Source: Corynebacterium doosanense CAU 212 = DSM 45436 (GTDB lineage Bacteria > Actinomycetota > Actinomycetes > Mycobacteriales > Mycobacteriaceae). Taken from it: 64,000 nt of DNA. The notes under the pieces are model-generated. The model saw nothing but the letters and a program-made list of their open reading frames with translations. It was not told the DNA's origin and did not search any database. The stretch spans positions 868,001-932,000 of the forward strand of contig NZ_CP006764.1 in NCBI RefSeq assembly GCF_000767055.1, in the 5' to 3' direction. The translations under genes and the position numbers were made by a program. This document shows, one piece after another, positions 43,777 through 53,747 of the stretch (the first letter of the stretch is position 1; every line of letters begins with the position of its first letter).

Positions 43777-46700
43777 GTGACCACCCCGATGCTCGCCGGA
43801 CTGCTGCACACGATCTCCAGTGACCCGGCGCTGAAGGGGCTGACCAAGGCTGTCGGCGACAAGCGGCTCCACCTCACCGCGATCACGCAGGCCCGCCCCT
43901 GGGCGCTGGCCACCCTGGCCACGCAGGCGCCGGTCCTCGTGGTCACCGCCACCGGGCGGGAGGCGGAGGATCTCGCCGCCGAGCTCAGCGCGATGCTGGG
44001 TGACAGCGTCGGCCTCTTCCCCTCCTGGGAGACCCTGCCCCACGAGCGCCTGTCCCCGGGTGCGGACATCGTGGGCCGGCGCGCGAAAATCCTCAATCAC
44101 CTGCAGGATTACCGGGTCGTGGTCACCGCGGCGCGTGGCCTGAGCCAGCCGGTGCTGGAGCAGGCAGCGGGTCGCAAGCCCGTCATCCTCAAGGAGGGCG
44201 CGGAGTTCGATTTCTCCGAGCTCACCGAGGAGCTGGTCTTCCGCGCCTACAGCCACGTCGACATGGTGGCCAAGCGTGGCGAGTTCGCAGTGCGCGGCGG
44301 CATCCTCGACGTCTTCCCCACCACCCACGACCTGCCGGTCCGCGTGGAGTTCTGGGGCGATGAGATCACCGAGATGCGCCAGTTCTCCGTCGCCGACCAG
44401 CGCGCCATCCCCGAGGTCGAGACCGGCGCCGTCGAGGTGTACCCGGCCAGGGAATTGCTTGTCGACGACCGCGTGGCCGCCCGTGCCCGCGAACTGCTGG
44501 TCAAACACCCCGGGAACCCGGCGCTGGTGGAGCTGCTCACCAAGGTGGGGGAGCGGACCTCGGCGGAGGGCATGGAGGCACTGATTCCCGTGCTCACGGA
44601 CACGCGCATGGTGACCGTCGATACGCTCATGGCGCACGGGACCCACACTGTCATCATCGACCCGGAGAAGGTGCGCCGGCGTATCGCCGACCTGGAGGCG
44701 ACGGACACGGAGTTCCTCGAGGCCGGCTGGGAGGCCGCGGCGATGGGTGCGACTGGGCCGGTTGTCGTCGAGGGGCTCGACGTTTCCGCGTCGTCCTACC
44801 GTTCCTACGAGTCGCTCGAGGCGGGCGCGCCGGGTCCGTGGTGGACCGTGGCCGCGCCGGGCATGTTCGAGTCCGAGGAGACGGCGACGCTGCCGCTGGA
44901 CTACCAGTCCGGGCCGACTCCGCGTGGCGATCTCAAGGAGATCGAGGCCATGATGGCCACCCTGAAGGTGCACGTCAACGACGGCGGACGCGCGGCGTTT
45001 GTCGCCCCCACCGAGGCCGCGATCAAACGCATGACCGAACGTTTCCGGGAGAACGGTATCCCGGTGAAGGTCGCCACGCCGGGCTGGCAGCCGTCGACAG
45101 GCGAAATCACCCTCTACGAGGCCCTGTCCCACGCGGGGCTGATGTTCCCTCGGATCCCGCTGGTGGTCATCACCGAGACGGATCTCACGGGCAACCGCGT
45201 CGGCGACGTCGCCGGGGCCAAGCGCAAGCCCGCCAAGCGGCGCAACAAGGTCGACCCGCTCGCGCTGCAGACCGGGGATTTTGTCGTGCATGAGACACAC
45301 GGCATCGGCAAGTTCCTCAAGATGGCCGAGCGCGAGATCCACGCCGGCGACGAGACCAGCCGGCGCGAGTACATCGTGCTGGAGTACGCCGCCAGCAAAC
45401 GCGGGCAGCCCGCCGACCAGCTCTGGGTGCCCATGGAGTCGCTGGACCTGCTGAGCAAGTACACCGGCGGTGAGTCCCCGACCCTGTCCAAGATGGGCGG
45501 ATCCGACTGGAAGAACACCAAGAAGAAGGCTCGCTCCGCGGTGCGCGAGATCGCCGCCGAGCTTGTCGAGCTCTACGCCAAACGCCACTCCGCGGTCGGT
45601 CACCAGTTCGCGCCCGACACCCCCTGGCAGCGGGAGATGGAGGACCGGTTCCCGTTCATCGAGACGGAGGATCAGATGGCCGCGATCGAGGCCATCAAGG
45701 AGGACATGGAGTCCACCGTGCCCATGGACCGGGTCATCGTCGGCGACGTTGGCTACGGCAAGACCGAGGTCGCCGTGCGCGCCGCGTTCAAAGCGGTGCA
45801 GGACGGGATGCAGGTCGCCGTGCTCGTGCCCACCACCCTGCTGGCGCAGCAGCACTACAACACGTTCTCCCAGCGCATGGACGGTTTCGGCCTGGAGATC
45901 GCCGAGCTTTCGCGGTTCACCTCGACGGCCGAGGCGAAGAAGATCCTCGCCGGGCTTGCCGACGGCTCCGTCGACATCGTGGTCGGCACCCACCGCCTCC
46001 TGCAGACCGGTGTGCAGTGGAAGAACCTCGGCCTCATCGTCGTGGATGAGGAGCAGCGCTTCGGCGTCGAACACAAGGAGCACATCAAGGCGCTGCGCTC
46101 GAACGTGGACATCCTCACCATGAGTGCCACCCCGATCCCGCGCACCCTGGAGATGAGCATGTCGGGCATCCGCGAGATGACCACCATGCTCACCCCGCCC
46201 GAGGACCGCCACCCCATCCTCACCTACGTCGGCGCGTACGAGGACAAGCAGGTCGCCGCGGCCATCAGGCGGGAGTTGCTTCGCGACGGTCAGGTGTTCT
46301 TCATCCACAACAAAGTCGCGGACATCGACTCGAAGGCCCGGGAACTGCGTGATCTCGTCCCCGAGGCGCGTGTCGTGGTCGCGCACGGGCAGATGGGGGA
46401 GGAGCAGCTCGAGGGCACCGTCCAGGGGTTCTGGAACCGTGACTATGACGTGCTCGTGTGCACCACCATCGTCGAGACGGGCCTGGACATCGCCAACGCC
46501 AACACCCTCATCGTGGAGAACGCCCACCACATGGGCCTGTCGCAGCTGCACCAGCTGCGCGGGCGCGTCGGCCGTTCCCGCGAACGCGGTTACGCCTACT
46601 TCCTCTACCCCAAGGGCACGACGCTGACGGAGACCTCCTACGACCGGCTGGCCACCATCGCGCAGAACAACGACCTCGGCGCGGGCATGGCCGTGGCCAT

Positions 46701-47385
46701 GAAGGACCTGGAGATGCGCGGCGCGGGCAACGTGCTCGGCGCCCAGCAGTCCGGCCACATCGCCGGGGTGGGGTTCGACCTCTACGTTCGCCTCGTCGGC
46801 GAGGCCGTGGAAACCTTCAAGGCGATGGCGCGCGGAGAGGTCCTCGATGCCACCGACCAGGGCCCCAAGGAGATCCGCATCGATCTTCCCGTCGACGCCC
46901 ACATCCCCGAGGAGTACATCAACTCCGAACGACTGCGCCTGGAGATCTACCGCAAGATCGCCGAGTCCAAGAACGAGGACGACCTCGGTGCCGTGGTCGA
47001 CGAGATGGTCGACCGCTACGGCCCCGTCCCCAGGGAAGTGCTCAGCCTGCTCAGCGTGGCCCGGCTGCGCCACCTCGCCCGGGCGGTGGGCATCTCCGAC
47101 GTGCTGGTGCAGGGCACCCGCATCAAGATCCACCCCGCAGAGCTGCCGGACTCCAAGCAGGTGCGCCTCAAGCGCCTCTTCCCGGGCGCGACCTACCGCG
47201 CCGCGGCCCAGGCCGTGCAGGTGCCCTTCCCCAAGGCCGGGCGCGGCGCCGGGCAGCAGAACCTGCGCGACGCCGACCTGCTGCAGTGGGTGGCGGACTT
47301 CCTCTCGCAGATGTTTGACGCCCCGAAGATTGCAGTCTCCGGGGCGTCGACCGAGGCCACGAAGATGGTCTCGGTCAGCGAGTGA
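43777..47385 (+). CDS. mfd: Transcription-repair coupling factor
   Basis: DNA translocase that removes stalled RNA polymerase and recruits UvrA. The 1202 residues start from GTG immediately after the TetR stop. Domains in order: UvrB-homology N-terminus (GLFPSWETLPHERLSPG), RNA-polymerase-interacting CarD-like domain (about 500-560, LQTGDFVVHETHGIGKF), helicase motor with GDVGYGKTEV (Walker A), VDEEQRFGVEHKE (DEEQ box), MSATPIPRTL, and TRG motif around LRGRVGRSRERGYAYF, then the C-terminal TRCF domain. A 9-bp perfect inverted repeat (47317-47325 and 47340-47348) lies inside its last codons. Confidence 0.97.
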   Translation: MTTPMLAGLLHTISSDPALKGLTKAVGDKRLHLTAITQARPWALATLATQAPVLVVTATGREAEDLAAELSAMLGDSVGLFPSWETLPHERLSPGADIVGRRAKILNHLQDYRVVVTAARGLSQPVLEQAAGRKPVILKEGAEFDFSELTEELVFRAYSHVDMVAKRGEFAVRGGILDVFPTTHDLPVRVEFWGDEITEMRQFSVADQRAIPEVETGAVEVYPARELLVDDRVAARARELLVKHPGNPALVELLTKVGERTSAEGMEALIPVLTDTRMVTVDTLMAHGTHTVIIDPEKVRRRIADLEATDTEFLEAGWEAAAMGATGPVVVEGLDVSASSYRSYESLEAGAPGPWWTVAAPGMFESEETATLPLDYQSGPTPRGDLKEIEAMMATLKVHVNDGGRAAFVAPTEAAIKRMTERFRENGIPVKVATPGWQPSTGEITLYEALSHAGLMFPRIPLVVITETDLTGNRVGDVAGAKRKPAKRRNKVDPLALQTGDFVVHETHGIGKFLKMAEREIHAGDETSRREYIVLEYAASKRGQPADQLWVPMESLDLLSKYTGGESPTLSKMGGSDWKNTKKKARSAVREIAAELVELYAKRHSAVGHQFAPDTPWQREMEDRFPFIETEDQMAAIEAIKEDMESTVPMDRVIVGDVGYGKTEVAVRAAFKAVQDGMQVAVLVPTTLLAQQHYNTFSQRMDGFGLEIAELSRFTSTAEAKKILAGLADGSVDIVVGTHRLLQTGVQWKNLGLIVVDEEQRFGVEHKEHIKALRSNVDILTMSATPIPRTLEMSMSGIREMTTMLTPPEDRHPILTYVGAYEDKQVAAAIRRELLRDGQVFFIHNKVADIDSKARELRDLVPEARVVVAHGQMGEEQLEGTVQGFWNRDYDVLVCTTIVETGLDIANANTLIVENAHHMGLSQLHQLRGRVGRSRERGYAYFLYPKGTTLTETSYDRLATIAQNNDLGAGMAVAMKDLEMRGAGNVLGAQQSGHIAGVGFDLYVRLVGEAVETFKAMARGEVLDATDQGPKEIRIDLPVDAHIPEEYINSERLRLEIYRKIAESKNEDDLGAVVDEMVDRYGPVPREVLSLLSVARLRHLARAVGISDVLVQGTRIKIHPAELPDSKQVRLKRLFPGATYRAAAQAVQVPFPKAGRGAGQQNLRDADLLQWVADFLSQMFDAPKIAVSGASTEATKMVSVSE

Positions 47386-47390
47386 TCTGA

Positions 47391-47480
47391 CTATTCGCCC
47401 TGCTGGTTGGTGTGGCAGCCCGGGCACTGCTGGGTGGTGTTAGCCGGGAAGAGTTTGCGGGGCCTGCTCTTCTTGTTCAT
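47391..47480 (-). CDS. Possible 29-residue peptide with CPGCH motif
   Basis: A minus-strand frame from ATG 47480 to TAG 47391 encodes 29 residues: a very basic start (MNKKSRPRKLF), then a polar segment with QCPGCHTNQQGE at the C-terminus. The ATG lies inside the last 14 codons of the FtsX-type permease gene in another frame, so it could be translationally coupled. No clear ribosome-binding site was found. It could be a small metal-binding protein, a peptide substrate of the transporter, or chance. Too short for composition to decide. Confidence 0.35.
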   Translation of the reverse strand: MNKKSRPRKLFPANTTQQCPGCHTNQQGE

Positions 47481-49206
47481 TGCCTACCTGGCGTTTCCTT
47501 TCCGGATCGGGAAGAAACGACGTGGCGCTGGTAGCGAGGAATACAAGGCCGAACAGCACCCAGAGGCCTGAGGGCATGAATGGCATCCACACCCCCGCCT
47601 TGCCGGTGGTGACGGTGTGAGCCACCGCGCCGTACCACGCGCTCGCCAATACGGCGGCCACGGTTGCAGTCAGGTAGGGGAACAGCACTGTCCAGAAGGA
47701 TGTGGCCTGAATTCCTAATGGCGATTTCCCCAGGAGTGCCAAAGGGGAGAAGAACCGCCGAAGGCTGGAACGTTTTCCGATGGTGGCGACAATGAGAACG
47801 ACGCACGTTGCCAACAATGTGTAGGCGGCCAGGGGGATGAAGCCTGACGTGCCGTCACCTCCAGGCCCGTAGAACAGCTGGGTGTCACGCCCCGAGGTTT
47901 CCGCCCACTGTCGCGACGACACCACCGTGTACGAGTCTTTCAACCCTGGAGTCGAGTCGGCGACCACGAGGGCCCAGTCAGGATCAACCGGAGCGCCCTT
48001 CGATACAGCGGCGGCAATCTGCATGTATTCGAGGTGGAAGGGGTTGCTACCCGCCGGGGTAGGATCTCCTGGCACGAACTCCTCAACTATCTGGGGTGTG
48101 GAGCCCGCCAAGGTGTAATCGTTCGCCCTATTTCGTGGCACAGATTCCGCGCCAGATTCAGCAATGTCTGAGGGCTGCCAATAAATCACGCCGCGGCACG
48201 AATCACCGATCTCACTGCATACATCTTCAGCCTGATCGGGGGTCAGGAGTTGAGAATCCTCACTGACAATGACCGGGACATTGCTGACCAGCTGCTCTGC
48301 ATAGAATGATCCCGCGGCCAAGGACGATGACACCCAGGTGAATCCTGCAAGGGGGATGGAGACCAGCACGGCGGCCAAGCCTGCTCGGGAAATTGTCCCG
48401 GTGGCCGAAATTGAGCGTATCCCCAACGCCGGGGCGCTCCATCCGCTGATCCGGCTCAATACGGTGGAGATTAGTCGCGCGAGGAGCCTGCTCAGCGGGC
48501 CGGCCGAGACCGCGGCCAGGACTGGGCTGGTCAGGATCATGATTGCGACCGTCGTATTCGAACCGTGCCCAGCCAGTGACCACAACCCGCACCCGATGTT
48601 GACCAATGCGAGCAGCAGCCCAACAGCCGTCAATACCTTCGTTCGAGAACCTTTCACGGTTGGTGCGTCAGAATGCTTGTTCAGCGCTGATTCGAGTCGG
48701 ATTGTCCCCACGCCGATCAGGTAGATGGCACCCAGGGCGATAAACGATACAAAAAGGACCCGGAGGGGTGAGCCGTATTGATCCGGAAGCGTCTTTCCCA
48801 TTCCCCATAACAACACGCCAAGGAACGGGCGGAGAATGATTCGGCCGATGACCACCGCCGCGATGCTGGCCAGTGCGGCAAGGGCTAACGCCTGAGCAAG
48901 GAAGTGGCGGCGGAAGAAAGCGTTGCTGACGCCCAAATTCTTCAGCGCCACGATAGTGCTTCGGTGATCGGCGATAAAGTTCTGATGGGCCAAACGCACG
49001 CCGGCCAGGGTGGGGAAGATCGCAATCAGGCTGGTGTTGACCATTCCTTGGGCGAGATCGTCACTTCCTCCGGGGGAGAAGCCGACATAAAGAATGGTTC
49101 CCAAGAGGGTTCCGATGATGGTGGCGGCCACGATCAAACCAGCTATGTACGGCCGCGCGGTGGTTTTCAACTCTCGTCGATACGCGGTGCCAGCGTTCAA
49201 CTCCAT
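47440..49206 (-). CDS. ABC transporter permease, FtsX-like
   Basis: A 588-residue permease. Helix 1 is near residues 20-42 (IAGLIVAATIIGTLLGTILYVGF), a cluster of helices with the FtsX-like LAGVRLAHQNF...LKNLGVSNAFFRRHFLAQALALAAL coupling region follows, and a second set is at about 190-330. An extracellular domain of about 170 residues (about 345-480, with two cysteines in DVCSEIGDSCRG) precedes the last three to four helices. It starts one base after the ATPase stop. This MacB/LolC-like design moves peptides, lipids or antibiotics, or senses them; the substrate is unknown. Confidence 0.85.
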   Translation of the reverse strand: MELNAGTAYRRELKTTARPYIAGLIVAATIIGTLLGTILYVGFSPGGSDDLAQGMVNTSLIAIFPTLAGVRLAHQNFIADHRSTIVALKNLGVSNAFFRRHFLAQALALAALASIAAVVIGRIILRPFLGVLLWGMGKTLPDQYGSPLRVLFVSFIALGAIYLIGVGTIRLESALNKHSDAPTVKGSRTKVLTAVGLLLALVNIGCGLWSLAGHGSNTTVAIMILTSPVLAAVSAGPLSRLLARLISTVLSRISGWSAPALGIRSISATGTISRAGLAAVLVSIPLAGFTWVSSSLAAGSFYAEQLVSNVPVIVSEDSQLLTPDQAEDVCSEIGDSCRGVIYWQPSDIAESGAESVPRNRANDYTLAGSTPQIVEEFVPGDPTPAGSNPFHLEYMQIAAAVSKGAPVDPDWALVVADSTPGLKDSYTVVSSRQWAETSGRDTQLFYGPGGDGTSGFIPLAAYTLLATCVVLIVATIGKRSSLRRFFSPLALLGKSPLGIQATSFWTVLFPYLTATVAAVLASAWYGAVAHTVTTGKAGVWMPFMPSGLWVLFGLVFLATSATSFLPDPERKRQVGNEQEEQAPQTLPG

Positions 49207-49207
49207 G

Positions 49208-49846
49208 TCACTTCTCCAGATCAAGAAGAGTCTGAGCAGTGCCGTCGAATATTTCTCTGTGAGAGCAGTAGACGACCATTGCGCCGGACGATGCAGCGTC
49301 TGCCAGAAGAGATTCGACGATGCCAATGTTGCCTTCGTCGAGTGCGCTGACGGGCTCGTCCATCAAAAGCAGGTCGGGTTGAGACGAAAGAGACTGCGCG
49401 ATGGCAACCCGCTGACGCTGACCGCCTGACAATTCAGTAGGCAGGGCCGTCCGGAAGTCTGCCATTCCGAGCCGGTCCAGAAGACCCACCCGCTGCTGTG
49501 CATCCAGGCCGTGCCCTGCGATATCAGTGGCCAGCGCCAGATTCTCCTCGCATGTCAGGCTGTCCAAAAGGGTCGGAGCCTGGGGAGCGTAACCGACGCT
49601 GCGGGCTCGCCACTTCGAAGCCTTGTTCACCGACCATCGGTCGGCTCGCGCGCCCTCGATGAGGATTCGCCCATCCACGGGAGAGCGCAGGCCGGCCAGC
49701 AGTTCCAGGACCGTCGATTTGCCGCTCCCGGACGGGCCGCGGACTACGAACAGGCCGGGCTGATCGAGAGTAAATGAGACAGAATTAAGCACCGGTGGTG
49801 AGTGCTTTGCATACCTAAAAGACAATTCCTGCCAGGCGATTTGCAT
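49208..49846 (-). CDS. ABC transporter ATP-binding protein
   Basis: A 212-residue ATPase: Walker A GPSGSGKST, Q-loop YAPQAP, signature LSGGQRQRVAIAQS, Walker B DLLLMDEPVSALDE and switch histidine in CSHR. ATG 49846 is preferred over an in-frame TTG at 49888: there is no ribosome-binding site, but TGTAAT ends 9 bases upstream, with TTGACG further up at unusually long spacing (about 21 bases). It is coupled to the permease gene, forming a MacB/LolD-type exporter. Confidence 0.88.
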   Translation of the reverse strand: MQIAWQELSFRYAKHSPPVLNSVSFTLDQPGLFVVRGPSGSGKSTVLELLAGLRSPVDGRILIEGARADRWSVNKASKWRARSVGYAPQAPTLLDSLTCEENLALATDIAGHGLDAQQRVGLLDRLGMADFRTALPTELSGGQRQRVAIAQSLSSQPDLLLMDEPVSALDEGNIGIVESLLADAASSGAMVVYCSHREIFDGTAQTLLDLEK

Positions 49847-50192
49847 AAGGCGGAGATTACATGCATCTGCCGCTGGAAGGGGCGTCAAATTCGGCCCGGG
49901 TAAGGGTGCCGGAATGCATCAACAGGGGGGATTCTCATTGCGCATTCGAGGTGGAGTTGCAAAATACATGTGTCTACCTGCCCATTCGCCTCCGGTATTT
50001 GAGGTTAGCGGAGGGGGAAGGGCGTCGGCCCACCTTGGGCACGGTGAGTCGTTCAATGGGGATCTAACGGGCGGGAAACGGCGAAATCCCCCCAGGGCGG
50101 GTGGATTGGCTTAATCCAATTTCCACTCCGCGCGGGAGGATTTCGCGTTCCTCTGGTTTCACGGACCTGACCGGCAGGGCCAGGCAGTGCGA
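49847..50192. other. Gene-free stretch between fadB and the ABC operon
   Basis: About 346 bp without a credible gene. It should contain the end of the fadB transcript and the promoter of the ABC operon (TGTAAT just before the ATPase ATG). It holds the nested inverted repeats listed at 50081-50146. Confidence 0.6.
50081..50146. repeat. Nested inverted repeats (possible RNA structure)
   Basis: GCGAAATCC (50081-50089) is complemented by GGATTTCGC (50138-50146), and inside them TGGATT (50102-50107) pairs with AATCCA (50113-50118). Transcribed from fadB they could fold into a branched structure. There is no T-run after the outer stem, so a standard terminator is not evident. Confidence 0.55.
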
Positions 50193-52358
50193 CTATACCA
50201 GATCGTTGCCCTTCGCGGCCCGCTCGCGCAGCCACTCGCTGGGGCGGAAGCGCTCACCGTGGGCGTCGGCCAGCTCGTCGCAACGCGAGACAAAGCCGGC
50301 GAGGCCCTCGGGGCGGTTGACCATGAAGGTCGCCGGACCACCGGTCTGCGGCGGGAAACCGATGCCGAAGATCGCGCCGAGGTTCGCCGAGGCGGTGTCC
50401 GTGAGGATGCCGTCCTCGAAGCACCGCGCGGTCTCGATGGCCATGCGGTAGACCAGACGATCCTGGATCTCCTGCCCGGAGATCTCCGTGTCCTGGGAGA
50501 AGTGCTCGAACAGGCCCGGCCAGAGGAACTTGCGCCCCTCCTCCGGGTACTCGTAGAAGCCCGCGCCAGCGGCACGGCCCTTGCGGTCGAAGTCCTCGAT
50601 CATGCGGTCGATGACACTCTCGCCCGGGCGGGCGGGACGCTCGGTGCCCAGCTCCTTCGCCTCCTTCTCCTCGGCGGCTCGGATGTGCTGCACCAGGGTG
50701 AGGGAGACCTCGTCGAGCATGGCCAGCGGAGAGGCGGGGAAGCCGGCGTGGCGGGCCTCGCGCTCGATGCGCTGCGGGTTGACCCCCTCCTCGACCATGG
50801 CGACGGCCTCGAGGATGAGCGTGCCGTACACCCGCGAGGTGTAGAAACCACGGCCGTCATTGACCGCGATGGGCAGCTTTCGGATCTGCTGCACCAGGTC
50901 GTAGGCACGCTCGAAGGTGCGTTGCGACGTCTGCTCACCCTTGATGATCTCCACGAGCTTCATCCGGTGCACGGGGGAGAAGAAGTGCAGCCCCACCATG
51001 TCGGCAGAGCGCTCGCGCGGCTGCTGCAGCTGGGTGATGGGCAGCGTGGAGGTGTTGGAGCACAGCAGGGTGTCCGGTCCGACGACCTTCTCGACGTCCG
51101 TGAACACCGAGTTCTTCAGGTCGAAGTCCTCGAACACGGCCTCGATGACCGCGTCGACGTGCGCGATGTCGTCGTAGCTCTCCGTCGGCGTGACCCGAGC
51201 GAGGATCTCCTCGGCCTTCTCGGCCGACATCTTGCCCTGCTGGACCCGCTTGTCCACGAGGCCCTTCACGTGGCCGAAGCCCTTCTCCGCGTTGGCCAGG
51301 CTGACGTCCTTGAGCATGACCTCGATGCCGGCGATGGCCAGGGCGTGGGCGATGCCCGCGCCCATCATGCCCGCACCGAGGACGGCGACGGAGTTCACGG
51401 TGTTCTTCTCCCGGCCCTTCTCGCCGGCGATGGAGCCGGAGCGCAGGGTCTGCATGTCCGTGTGGAAGGCCTGGATCATGGCGGTGGAGGTGCGGCCGGT
51501 CGCGAGTCCGGCGAAGTAGCGACTCTCGATGCGGCTCGCGGTGTCGAAGTCGACTTGGGCGCCCTCGACGGCTGCCGAGAGGATCGCTTTGGGGGCGGGA
51601 ACGTCGGCGCCGCCCAGCTTTGCGCGGAGCATCGCGGGGAAGGCGGGCAGGCGCTGCGCGAAGCCCGGGTGGGTCGGGTTGCCGCCGGGGATCTTGTACC
51701 CCTTTCCGTCCCAGGGTTTGGTGTGGGCCTCGGGGTTCTCCTTGAGCCACGTCTTGGCGGCCGGGACGAGTTCCTCCGCAGACGCCACGACCTCGTCGAC
51801 GCCGCCCTTCTCCAGGGCCTCCTCGGCGCTGTACTGCGGGCCCTCGAGAAGCCACTCCATGAGTGCCTTCTCGATGCCGAACAGGCGCACGGTGCGGGTG
51901 ACGCCGCCGCCTCCGGGCAGCAGGCCCAGGGACACCTCGGGCAGGCCGATCTTGGTCTTCTTGCCGGCCAGTGCGATGCGGTGGTGGCAGGCGAGGGCGA
52001 TCTCGAATCCGCCGCCGAGTGCCGCGCCGTTGATGGCGGCGACCACGGGAACGCCCAGGGTCTCCAGGCGGCGCAGCTGCGCCTTGATGTGCTCGGTCTC
52101 CGCGAAGATCTCCGCGGCGTCATCCTCGGTGGTGCTGCCGATGGAGTCCAGGTCGCCGCCGGCGAAGAACGTGCCCTTCGCGCTGGTGAGGACCACGCCG
52201 GTGAGGCCGTCCTTCTCCGCCTCCAGCCGGTCCAGGGTTTCTTCCATGGCGTCGCGGTAACGCTCGTTCATGGTGTTGACGCGGGCGTCGGGGTCGTCCA
52301 TGGTCAGGGTGACGATGCCGTCGGCGTCCTTCTCCCACGCGATCATGTTGGTGCTCAT
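50193..52358 (-). CDS. fadB: Fatty-acid oxidation multifunctional protein (enoyl-CoA hydratase / 3-hydroxyacyl-CoA dehydrogenase)
   Basis: A 721-residue FadB-like enzyme of classical order. Residues 1-210 are the crotonase domain ([21 protein letters not shown] and [16 protein letters not shown] with both catalytic glutamates). From about residue 325 the dehydrogenase begins, [23 protein letters not shown], with [16 protein letters not shown], and a duplicated C-terminal domain follows. It hydrates enoyl-CoA and oxidises the product. The thiolase gene lies 32 bp upstream on the same strand, so the pair forms a fadA-fadB operon. Confidence 0.95.
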   Translation of the reverse strand: MSTNMIAWEKDADGIVTLTMDDPDARVNTMNERYRDAMEETLDRLEAEKDGLTGVVLTSAKGTFFAGGDLDSIGSTTEDDAAEIFAETEHIKAQLRRLETLGVPVVAAINGAALGGGFEIALACHHRIALAGKKTKIGLPEVSLGLLPGGGGVTRTVRLFGIEKALMEWLLEGPQYSAEEALEKGGVDEVVASAEELVPAAKTWLKENPEAHTKPWDGKGYKIPGGNPTHPGFAQRLPAFPAMLRAKLGGADVPAPKAILSAAVEGAQVDFDTASRIESRYFAGLATGRTSTAMIQAFHTDMQTLRSGSIAGEKGREKNTVNSVAVLGAGMMGAGIAHALAIAGIEVMLKDVSLANAEKGFGHVKGLVDKRVQQGKMSAEKAEEILARVTPTESYDDIAHVDAVIEAVFEDFDLKNSVFTDVEKVVGPDTLLCSNTSTLPITQLQQPRERSADMVGLHFFSPVHRMKLVEIIKGEQTSQRTFERAYDLVQQIRKLPIAVNDGRGFYTSRVYGTLILEAVAMVEEGVNPQRIEREARHAGFPASPLAMLDEVSLTLVQHIRAAEEKEAKELGTERPARPGESVIDRMIEDFDRKGRAAGAGFYEYPEEGRKFLWPGLFEHFSQDTEISGQEIQDRLVYRMAIETARCFEDGILTDTASANLGAIFGIGFPPQTGGPATFMVNRPEGLAGFVSRCDELADAHGERFRPSEWLRERAAKGNDLV

Positions 52359-52390
52359 CAGATTTTCTCCCTCAGTAGGTGGTGGTGGGG

Positions 52391-53605
52391 TCAGACACGT
52401 TCGACGATGGTGGCGATGCCCATGCCGGCACCGATGCAGAGGGTGGCGATGCCGGTCTGCAGATCCCGGCGCTCGAGCTCGTCCACGAGGGTGCCCAGGA
52501 TCATGGCGCCCGTGGCACCGAGCGGGTGTCCCATGGCGATGGCGCCGCCGTTGACGTTGGTCTGCTCGTGGCTCCAGCCCATCTCCTCCATGAGCATGAG
52601 GGGGACGGTGGCGAAGGCCTCGTTGATCTCGACGAGGTCAATGTCGGAGGCGGACATGCCGGCGACGCGCAGCGCCTTCTGGCAGGCCGGGGTGGGGCCG
52701 GTGAGCATGATGGTGGGCTCGGAACCGACCGCCGCAGCGGAGACGATGCGCGCGCGGGGCCTGAGCCCGGCCTTCTCGCCCGCCTCGGCGCTGCCGATGA
52801 TGGTCAGGGCCGCGCCGTCGACGATGCCGGAGGAGTTGCCGGCGTGATGGAAGTGGTTGACACCCGCGAGCTCCGGGTAACGCTCCAGGGCGACCGCGTC
52901 GAAGCCGGCGGTCTCACCGATCTCCTTGAACGCGGGCCGGAGCTTGGCCAGCGACTCCAGGGAGGACGTCGGGCGGATGGTTTCGTCGCGCTCCAGCACG
53001 GGCAGGCCGTTGGCGTCGGTGACCGGGATGACCGAGTTGGCGAAGTAGCCCTGCTCCCAGGCGTTTGCGGCGCGCTGGTGGCTGGCCACGGCGAAGGAGT
53101 CGAGGTCCTCGCGGGAGTAACCCTGGCGGGTGGCGATGAGGTCCGCGGAGACACCCTGCGGGATGAAGTTGGCGGCGATGGCGGTGGCGGGGTCCATGGC
53201 CCACGGGCCACCGTCCGAGCCCATGCGCACACGCGACATCGACTCGACGCCGCCGGCGACGAGCATGTGCTCCCAGCCGGAACGGATGCGTGCGGCTGCC
53301 TCGTTGACGGCCTCGAGGCCGGAGCCGCAGAAGCGGTTGACCTGCACACCGGCCACGGATTCGGGCAGGCCGGCCTTCAGCGCGGCGGCACGCGGCAGCA
53401 CGGCTCCCTGGTCGCCCACGGGGCTGACGATGCCGAGGATGACGTCCTCGTAGTCGGCGGGGTCGAGGGATTCGTGGCGCTGGCCGAGGGCGTCGAAGAG
53501 CCCGGCAACCAGGTCGACCGGTTTGACTTCGTGGAGGGAGCCGGTGGGCTTGCCGAGGCCGCGCGGGGTGCGCACGGCATCGAAGAGGAACGCATCGTGG
53601 GACAT
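52391..53605 (-). CDS. fadA: Acetyl-CoA C-acyltransferase (thiolase)
   Basis: A 404-residue thiolase that cleaves 3-ketoacyl-CoA. The nucleophilic cysteine is in [16 protein letters not shown] (near residue 90), with [15 protein letters not shown] carrying the active-site histidine and the C-terminal [11 protein letters not shown] the second cysteine. AGAAAG precedes the ATG at 53605. First gene of a two-gene unit with fadB. Confidence 0.96.
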   Translation of the reverse strand: MSHDAFLFDAVRTPRGLGKPTGSLHEVKPVDLVAGLFDALGQRHESLDPADYEDVILGIVSPVGDQGAVLPRAAALKAGLPESVAGVQVNRFCGSGLEAVNEAAARIRSGWEHMLVAGGVESMSRVRMGSDGGPWAMDPATAIAANFIPQGVSADLIATRQGYSREDLDSFAVASHQRAANAWEQGYFANSVIPVTDANGLPVLERDETIRPTSSLESLAKLRPAFKEIGETAGFDAVALERYPELAGVNHFHHAGNSSGIVDGAALTIIGSAEAGEKAGLRPRARIVSAAAVGSEPTIMLTGPTPACQKALRVAGMSASDIDLVEINEAFATVPLMLMEEMGWSHEQTNVNGGAIAMGHPLGATGAMILGTLVDELERRDLQTGIATLCIGAGMGIATIVERV

Positions 53606-53747
53606 GCAGAGTCTTTCTGGTGTCGGTGGTCGCCGCAGACGGCGGTGTGAGCCAGCCTGCGGGGTGGCGCGTTAGTGGCGCGGAACACAGTCAAACACAG
53701 TGCAGACCCCGTGTGCAACGGTTTTGTGGGCCTTATAAAATCCCAGG

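Noticed and set aside
47317-47348. Perfect 9-bp inverted repeat as an mfd terminator
   Set aside because: It lies inside the mfd coding sequence, about 40 bases before the stop codon, and is not followed by a T-run.
43558-47427. 1289-codon open frame antisense to mfd
   Set aside because: Mfd on the plus strand has every expected motif; the antisense product has none.
49207-49326. Longer N-terminus for the FtsX-type permease
   Set aside because: The extra 40 codons lie inside the ATPase gene; ATG 49206 one base after the ATPase stop gives a normal permease start.
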